Of a stretch of 64,000 bases of DNA, positions 59,281-64,000 are shown in pieces. Both the position numbers and the translations under genes were made by a program. The notes below the pieces were generated by a model. That model was not told where the DNA came from and made no database searches. It saw nothing but the letters and a program-made list of their open reading frames with translations. Location: contig CAJPFN010000077.1 in the NCBI GenBank assembly GCA_905339215.1, forward strand, positions 1 to 64,000, read 5' to 3'. The stretch's first letter is position 1, and every line of letters begins with the position of its first letter. Origin of the DNA: Rhizobiaceae bacterium (GTDB lineage: Bacteria > Pseudomonadota > Alphaproteobacteria > Rhizobiales > Rhizobiaceae).

Positions 59281-59307
59281 GAGCCTTTCAAAGGCTCCCG
59301 CTTTTTC
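59281..59307 (+). terminator. Terminator or attenuator between rpsB and tsf
   Basis: A 7-bp perfect stem (59281-59287 with 59291-59297, loop TCA) is followed by CCG and a T5 run. It lies directly after the rpsB stop, so transcription of tsf may be partly uncoupled from rpsB. Confidence 0.65.
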
Positions 59308-59339
59308 AAGGTAACGGCGCAGATTCCGCGCCGGCACAA

Positions 59340-59368
59340 GGCGCATCATCGGGTGACCGTGATGCGCC
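59340..59368 (+). other. Perfect 9-bp hairpin before tsf
   Basis: GGCGCATCA (59340-59348) pairs exactly with TGATGCGCC (59360-59368), loop of 11 bases. It lies 28 bases before the tsf start and is not followed by a long T run. It may protect the 5' end of processed tsf mRNA or bind a protein. Confidence 0.6.
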
Positions 59369-59395
59369 GGTGCATTTTCAAGCAAAGAGGCACAG

Positions 59396-60319
59396 ATGAG
59401 CATTTCCGCTGCACAGGTGAAAGAACTCCGCGAGATGACCGGCGCGGGCATGATGGACTGCAAGGCCGCGCTCGCCGAGACGAACGGCGACATGGAGGCT
59501 GCGGTCGACTGGCTGCGCAAGAAGGGTATTTCGAAAGCCGACAAGAAGGCTGGCCGCACGGCCGCCGAGGGACTGATCGGGGTCGCCTCCGACGCGTCGT
59601 CGGCCGTCGTCGTCGAGGTCAATTCGGAAACCGACTTCGTCGCGCGCAACGCCGCGTTCCAGGAGATCGTCCGCAATGTCGCCGGCGTCGCGCTGGGCAC
59701 CGATGGCTCGGCAGAGGCGGTCGCGGCCGCGGCATATCCCGGCACCGGCAAGTCGGTGGCCGACACGATCAAGGACGCGGTCGGCACGATCGGCGAGAAC
59801 ATGAGCTTCCGCCGCTCCGCAAAGCTGTCGGTTTCGTCCGGCGCGGTGGCGACCTACATCCACAACGCCGTGTCCGACGGGCTCGGCAAGATGGGCGTAC
59901 TCGTTGCCATCGAGACGACCGGCAACGCCGACGCGGCCCGTGCCTTCGCCCGCCAGGTGGCCATGCACGCCGCCGCGACCAACCCGCTGTCGCTGACGCC
60001 GGAAGAGATCGATCCGGCCGTCGTCGCCCGCGAGAAGGACATTTACTCCGACCAGGCGCGCCAGTCGGGTAAACCGGAGGCCATCATCGAGAAGATGGTC
60101 GAGGGCCGCCTGCGCAAATTCTACGAGGAGGTTGTCCTTCTGAAGCAGGCCTTCGTGCTCAATCCCGACGTCACCGTCGAGAAAGCGCTGAAGGACGCCG
60201 AGAAGGAGATCGGCGCGCCGGCGAAGATCGCCGCCTTCGTGCGCTTCGCACTCGGCGAGGGCATCGACAAGGAAACCAGCGACTTCGCGGCCGAAGTCGC
60301 CGCGGCGGTGAAAAAGTAA
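59396..60319 (+). CDS. tsf: Elongation factor Ts
   Basis: 307 residues. The N-terminal UBA-like helix ([37 protein letters not shown]) and the [12 protein letters not shown] core are diagnostic. EF-Ts catalyses GDP release from EF-Tu. The protein is slightly longer than E. coli's (283), as usual for alphaproteobacteria. It is flanked on both sides by hairpins. Confidence 0.97.
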   Translation: MSISAAQVKELREMTGAGMMDCKAALAETNGDMEAAVDWLRKKGISKADKKAGRTAAEGLIGVASDASSAVVVEVNSETDFVARNAAFQEIVRNVAGVALGTDGSAEAVAAAAYPGTGKSVADTIKDAVGTIGENMSFRRSAKLSVSSGAVATYIHNAVSDGLGKMGVLVAIETTGNADAARAFARQVAMHAAATNPLSLTPEEIDPAVVAREKDIYSDQARQSGKPEAIIEKMVEGRLRKFYEEVVLLKQAFVLNPDVTVEKALKDAEKEIGAPAKIAAFVRFALGEGIDKETSDFAAEVAAAVKK

Positions 60320-60347
60320 CGCCGCGTCAAACGCTTCCACAGCCGAC

Positions 60348-60381
60348 CGAAGGGCGCCGCGTGACATGCCGGCGCCCTTCG
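60348..60381 (+). terminator. Perfect 12-bp hairpin between tsf and pyrH
   Basis: CGAAGGGCGCCG (60348-60359) pairs exactly with CGGCGCCCTTCG (60370-60381), loop of 10 bases. It is not followed by a T run, so it could be a T-less terminator, an attenuator or an mRNA 3'-end stabiliser for tsf. It separates tsf from pyrH by 153 bases. Confidence 0.55.
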
Positions 60382-60472
60382 TGTATCGCAGGTCCGGTCC
60401 GCGCCGGGCGTCTTGTGCCCTCGTGCCGTCACGTCGGCGGCGCGCGCGAACACAACGCATAAGAGGAACGGA

Positions 60473-61192
60473 ATGACCCTTCAGCCCCGCTACCGGCGCG
60501 TCCTGCTGAAAGCCTCGGGCGAAGCGCTGATGGGCGAACAGAAGTTCGGCATCGACGTTTCCGTGGTCGATCGGATCGCCGCCGACATCGCCGAGGCGAG
60601 GGCGCTGGGCGTCGAGGTCGCGGTGGTCATCGGCGGCGGCAACATCTTCCGCGGCGTCGCGGTCGCCTCCAAGGGCGGCGATCGCGTCACCGGTGACCAC
60701 ATGGGCATGCTCGCCACGGTGATCAACTCTCTGGCGCTGCGCACCTCGCTGGTGAAGATCGGCGTCGACGCGGTGGTGCTCTCGGCGATCGCAATGCCGG
60801 AGCTGTGCGAAAGCTTCTCCCAGCGCCAGGCGACGTCCTACATGAATGCCGGGAAGGTCGTGATCTTCGCCGGCGGCACGGGAAATCCGTTCTTCACCAC
60901 GGATTCGGCAGCCGCGCTAAGGGCGGCCGAAATCGGCGCAGACGCCCTGTTCAAGGGCACCCAGGTCGACGGCGTCTATTCGGCCGATCCGAAGAAGGAC
61001 GTTTCGGCGGTCCGTTACGACACGATTACCCACGAAGAGGTCCTGGTCAAAGGTTTGTCCATCATGGACACCGCGGCAATCGCCCTTGCGCGGGAAAACC
61101 ACATTCCGATAATCGTCTATTCGATTCACGAAAAGGGTGGCCTGGGCGAGATCCTGAAGGGCCGCGGGCGCTGCACCATCGTGGACGAATGA
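60473..61192 (+). CDS. pyrH: Uridylate kinase (UMP kinase)
   Basis: 239 residues from the ATG at 60473 (MTLQPRYRRVLLKASGEALMG), with AGAGGAA upstream. The amino-acid-kinase fold is seen in LLKASGEALMG, VVIGGGNIFRG and TGNPFFTTDSAAALRAAEIGAD. It phosphorylates UMP to UDP. In-frame residues upstream of the ATG lie in the hairpin-rich gap and are rejected. Confidence 0.97.
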   Translation: MTLQPRYRRVLLKASGEALMGEQKFGIDVSVVDRIAADIAEARALGVEVAVVIGGGNIFRGVAVASKGGDRVTGDHMGMLATVINSLALRTSLVKIGVDAVVLSAIAMPELCESFSQRQATSYMNAGKVVIFAGGTGNPFFTTDSAAALRAAEIGADALFKGTQVDGVYSADPKKDVSAVRYDTITHEEVLVKGLSIMDTAAIALARENHIPIIVYSIHEKGGLGEILKGRGRCTIVDE

Positions 61193-61234
61193 TGCGTGCC
61201 CCAGGGGCATCGCTCGGGCGCAAGGAGGGTAACG

Positions 61235-61795
61235 ATGACGGAAGGCGTTGATTTCAAGGATGTGCAGCGGCGCATGGAGGGCGCAATCAACGCGTTCCAC
61301 CACGATCTCGCTTCTTTGCGCACGGGACGTGCCTCGAGTAACCTGCTCGATCCGATCCAGGTCCAGGCTTACGGCTCGCCGATGCCCATCAACCAGGTCG
61401 CCACAGTCTCCGTTCCCGAGCCTCGCATGATCTCCGTGTCGGTCTGGGACAAGCAGCTGGTCGGCGCCGTCGATCGCGCGATCCGGGAATCCAATCTCGG
61501 CTTCAACCCGATCATGGATGGCACGACATTGCGTATTCCTTTGCCCGAACTCAACGAGCAGCGGCGCAAGGAACTGGTCAAGATCGCCCACCAGTATGCC
61601 GAAAGCGCGCGCGTCGCCGTACGCCACGTGCGGCGCGACGGCATGGAGCATGTCAAGAAGGCCGAGAAGGACGGGGTCATCAGTCAGGACGAATCGCGCA
61701 TCCAATCGGAACGCGTGCAGAAGATGACCGACGAGAAGATCTCGCGGATCGATAGCATGCTGGTCGAAAAAGAAGCCGAGATCATGCAAGTCTGA
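61235..61795 (+). CDS. frr: Ribosome recycling factor
   Basis: 186 residues from the ATG at 61235, preceded by AAGGAGG. The signature [20 protein letters not shown] and the [17 protein letters not shown] helix are intact. RRF with EF-G splits the post-termination ribosome. It follows pyrH by 42 bases. Confidence 0.97.
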   Translation: MTEGVDFKDVQRRMEGAINAFHHDLASLRTGRASSNLLDPIQVQAYGSPMPINQVATVSVPEPRMISVSVWDKQLVGAVDRAIRESNLGFNPIMDGTTLRIPLPELNEQRRKELVKIAHQYAESARVAVRHVRRDGMEHVKKAEKDGVISQDESRIQSERVQKMTDEKISRIDSMLVEKEAEIMQV

Positions 61796-61837
61796 TATCG
61801 GACGCTTGGGGCTGCCGGCAGCCCGGAAGGCAGAAGT

Positions 61838-62557
61838 ATGACCACGCCCGCGCACGTCGCGATCATCATGGATGGAAACGGCCGATGGGCGAAGGAGCGG
61901 GGCCTTCCGCGCCTCGCCGGTCACAAGGCGGGCGTCGAGGCGCTGCGACAGACGGTTCGGGCCGCCTCCGACCTGGGGATCGACTGGCTGACGGTCTATG
62001 CGTTCTCCTCCGAGAACTGGTCGCGCCCCAAGAGCGAAGTGACCGATCTGATGGGGCTACTGAAGCTCTTCATCCGCAGGGATCTCGCGGAACTGCACCG
62101 CAGCGGGGTACGCGTGCGCGTCATCGGCGAGAGGCATGGCCTCGAGGCGGAGATCGCCGGGCTTCTCGACGAGGCCGAGGTACTGACGGTCGGCAACAAG
62201 AAGCTCAATCTCGTGATTGCCTTCAACTACGGCTCGCGCGACGAGATTGTCCGCGCCGCGCGCAAGGCAGCGCTCGCCGTGAAGGCAGGGGCGATGACAA
62301 CCGAAGCAATCACGGTCGACACATTTGCGGGATTCCTCGATACGGTCGGGATTCCGGATCCGGATCTGGTCATCCGCACAAGCGGCGAACTGCGCCTGTC
62401 GAATTTTCTCCTCTGGCAGGCAGCCTATGCGGAACTGATCTTCCTGCCCTGCTACTGGCCCGATTTCGGCAAGGCCGACCTCGTCGCGGCGCTCGGCAGC
62501 TATGCCAGGAGGGAAAGGCGCTTCGGCGGCGTCGACGCCCGCGGCGTCGCCATATGA
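61838..62557 (+). CDS. uppS: Isoprenyl transferase (undecaprenyl diphosphate synthase)
   Basis: 239 residues. [17 protein letters not shown] (catalytic Asp and nearby residues), [15 protein letters not shown] and the [16 protein letters not shown] motif are typical of cis-prenyltransferases. It makes the C55 lipid carrier for peptidoglycan and O-antigen. It overlaps cdsA by 4 bases (ATGA). Confidence 0.97.
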   Translation: MTTPAHVAIIMDGNGRWAKERGLPRLAGHKAGVEALRQTVRAASDLGIDWLTVYAFSSENWSRPKSEVTDLMGLLKLFIRRDLAELHRSGVRVRVIGERHGLEAEIAGLLDEAEVLTVGNKKLNLVIAFNYGSRDEIVRAARKAALAVKAGAMTTEAITVDTFAGFLDTVGIPDPDLVIRTSGELRLSNFLLWQAAYAELIFLPCYWPDFGKADLVAALGSYARRERRFGGVDARGVAI

Positions 62558-63405
62558 CGACCGGCCGGATGCCTGCGCCGGGTCCGTCAGGCGGCCTGTC
62601 GAACCTCCAGACGCGCGTTCTTTCCGCAGTGGTCCTCATCGCCATCGTGCTGCCGGTTACCTGGTACGGCGGACTGGCTTTTCGCGTCCTCTGTGCGGCA
62701 ATAGGCGCGGCGATCCTCTTCGAATGGCTGCGCATGTCTTCCGCGGTCGCGCGGGACCACAAGATCATTCTCGGGCTGATGCTGGCCGGTGTCCTCGGCC
62801 TTCTAGTCATCGCGATACCGGCGCTCTACGTCCTGCTGGCGCTAGCCAGCGGGGTGGCCGCGGCGGCCGCGTTCGCACGCGTTCGCGGCACGGGAACCGA
62901 GGCTGCGGTCGGCTTTGCCTATGCCGGCCTGTCGGCGGTGGCGCTCGCCCTGCTGCGCGACGACGACCGGCAAGGGCTCTGGGCAATCCTGTTCCTGTTT
63001 GCGGTCGTATGGGCAACCGACATCTGCGCCTATTTCGTCGGGCGCGCGGTCGGCGGGCCGAAACTCGCGCCGGCGATATCGCCGGGAAAAACCTGGAGCG
63101 GCGCGATCGGCGGTACGGCGGGTGGCATCGCGGCGGGCATGGCAGTGGCCTGGTACGTCGGCTTTGCCGATTTCGCCACCGTACTGATCTGCCTGATCCT
63201 CTCCGTAGTCGGTCAAGTTGGCGATTTGTTCGAATCCTCGGTGAAGAGGCGTCACGGCACAAAAGATTCCTCGAATCTCATTCCCGGTCACGGCGGCGTC
63301 ATGGACCGGGTCGACGCCCTTGTAGCGGCCGCCTTCGCGTTCTACGTGATCGGAGCCCTGTCGGGGGGACTGGACCAGCCTGCACATGGGCTGATTCCGG
63401 TCTAA
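62554..63405 (+). CDS. cdsA: Phosphatidate cytidylyltransferase (CDP-diacylglycerol synthase)
   Basis: 283 residues, about seven to eight helices. The C-terminal signature with [34 protein letters not shown] is exact. It converts phosphatidate and CTP to CDP-diacylglycerol for phospholipid synthesis. The frame opens far upstream inside uppS; the ATG overlapping the uppS stop is the start. rseP follows directly, with no dxr in between, as in Brucella. Confidence 0.96.
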   Translation: MTTGRMPAPGPSGGLSNLQTRVLSAVVLIAIVLPVTWYGGLAFRVLCAAIGAAILFEWLRMSSAVARDHKIILGLMLAGVLGLLVIAIPALYVLLALASGVAAAAAFARVRGTGTEAAVGFAYAGLSAVALALLRDDDRQGLWAILFLFAVVWATDICAYFVGRAVGGPKLAPAISPGKTWSGAIGGTAGGIAAGMAVAWYVGFADFATVLICLILSVVGQVGDLFESSVKRRHGTKDSSNLIPGHGGVMDRVDALVAAAFAFYVIGALSGGLDQPAHGLIPV

Positions 63406-63501
63406 GCGAGATCGAGCAATCTATTTTCGTCCCGGGCGGCGTCACGGATTCGCCCTGTTTGATACGGCATTCATGCCAGCGACCGTCGTCGAGGACCAGA
63501 T

Positions 63502-64000
63502 TTGACCGAATACCTTGCCTCCATCTTCAGTACCGACGGGCTGCTTGTCGGAACCATCGTTCCGTTTCTCTTCGTGCTGACCGCGGTCGTGTTTGTCCAC
63601 GAGATGGGCCACTACCTCGTGGGCCGCTGGTGCGGGATCGGCGTCACGGCTTTTTCCATCGGCTTCGGCCCCGAACTCTTCGGCTACACGGACCGGCGAG
63701 GGACCAGATGGAAGCTGTCGGCGATACCGCTCGGCGGCTACGTCAAATTCGTCGGCGACATGAACGCCACCAGCCAGCCCAGCCCGGACGAGACGGCGTC
63801 GCTTTCGGCTGACGAACGGAAGGTCGCGTTCCATACCCAGTCGACGTGGAAGCGCGCGCTGACGGTGCTCGCCGGGCCGGTCTTCAACTTCCTGCTGACG
63901 ATCGCGGTCTTCGCAGTGATGTTTTCGGTCTACGGCCGGTTCGTTTCCGATCCGATGGTGGCGGAGGTGCGTGCCGGCAGTCCCGCCGAGGCAGCCGGCT
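63502..64000 (+). CDS. rseP: RIP site-2 metalloprotease RseP, 3' end cut
   Basis: 166 codons are visible from a TTG at 63502, with GAGGA upstream; it runs off the right edge. The first membrane segment holds the zinc-binding HEMGH in VVFVHEMGHYLVGRWCGI, followed by IGFGPELFG and IPLGGYVKFVGDM, and a second hydrophobic segment (FNFLLTIAVFAVMFSV). The PDZ region begins AEVRAGSPAEAAG at the edge. RseP cleaves membrane anti-sigma factors and signal-peptide remnants. Confidence 0.95.
   Translation, partial: MTEYLASIFSTDGLLVGTIVPFLFVLTAVVFVHEMGHYLVGRWCGIGVTAFSIGFGPELFGYTDRRGTRWKLSAIPLGGYVKFVGDMNATSQPSPDETASLSADERKVAFHTQSTWKRALTVLAGPVFNFLLTIAVFAVMFSVYGRFVSDPMVAEVRAGSPAEAAG

Overview
The window is a compact, GC-rich chromosomal segment of an alphaproteobacterium, most likely order Hyphomicrobiales (Rhizobiales) and probably close to the Mesorhizobium/Phyllobacteriaceae group. 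Supporting signs are a divK-pleD pair, MipZ (an alphaproteobacterial division ATPase), an EipB-type DUF1849 protein, DUF1489, DUF3572, a phasin, a zinc-ribbon DinB, and the gene order pyrB-pyrC'-plsY-dprA-topA-rnr-DUF983-Nudix-rpmG. The genus is inferred, not proven. I saw no rRNA, tRNA, CRISPR array, transposase, integrase or phage genes. This is essentially core genome with small accessory touches.

Layout. 1-2962 (minus): a cut-off FitA/VapB-like antitoxin with an operator-like repeat, a YaiI-family protein, a short MesD-like methionine synthase and glutathione-dependent formaldehyde dehydrogenase. 3047-13844: an orphan HWE/HisKA_2 sensor kinase, a small potassium-channel-like protein, the propionyl/acetyl-CoA carboxylase biotin subunit, the replicative polymerase dnaE, a DMT transporter, dinB and a GNAT. 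13864-16787: HAD and DUF3572 proteins, then the cell-cycle regulators divK and pleD. 16788-17383 is gene-free and holds a 207-bp palindromic repeat and the rpmG terminator.

17384-29500 (minus, apart from one small plus-strand gene): rpmG, MFS, Nudix, DUF983, rnr, topA, dprA, plsY, a catalytically dead dihydroorotase and pyrB. 29690-39275: an AidB-like acyl-CoA dehydrogenase, an AEC carrier, membrane proteins, ruvX, a UPF0173 hydrolase, a secreted cysteine-bearing protein, a second copy of the palindromic repeat, gatC-GNAT-gatA and a YdcF-type protein. 39314-42053: a CGNR regulator divergent from a DMT transporter broken by one amber codon, DUF599, an orphan intrinsic terminator and a 44-residue membrane peptide.

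42215-57067: sdaA, DUF1489, mipZ, a VWA-protein/J-protein pair, a SPOR-domain D,D-carboxypeptidase, a phasin with its own operator-like promoter and terminator, clpS-clpA, azlCD, PAP2, HIT, a FemAB-like protein, GDPD and RidA. 57204-64000: eipB, DUF4031 and the translation/envelope cluster rpsB-tsf-pyrH-frr-uppS-cdsA-rseP, which runs off the right edge.

Many neighbours overlap by 4 bases (ATGA, GTGA or TTGA), implying translational coupling. The most notable observations are the metal-ligand-less dihydroorotase beside pyrB, the two related TAGAGC-ended palindromic elements (one of which supplies a gene's stop codon), the amber-interrupted transporter, the orphan terminator at 41786-41827 (possible small RNA), the 17-bp palindrome in the phasin promoter, and the uncharacterised VWA/J-protein pair between mipZ and the septal-type carboxypeptidase. 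No clear new defence or mobile system was found.
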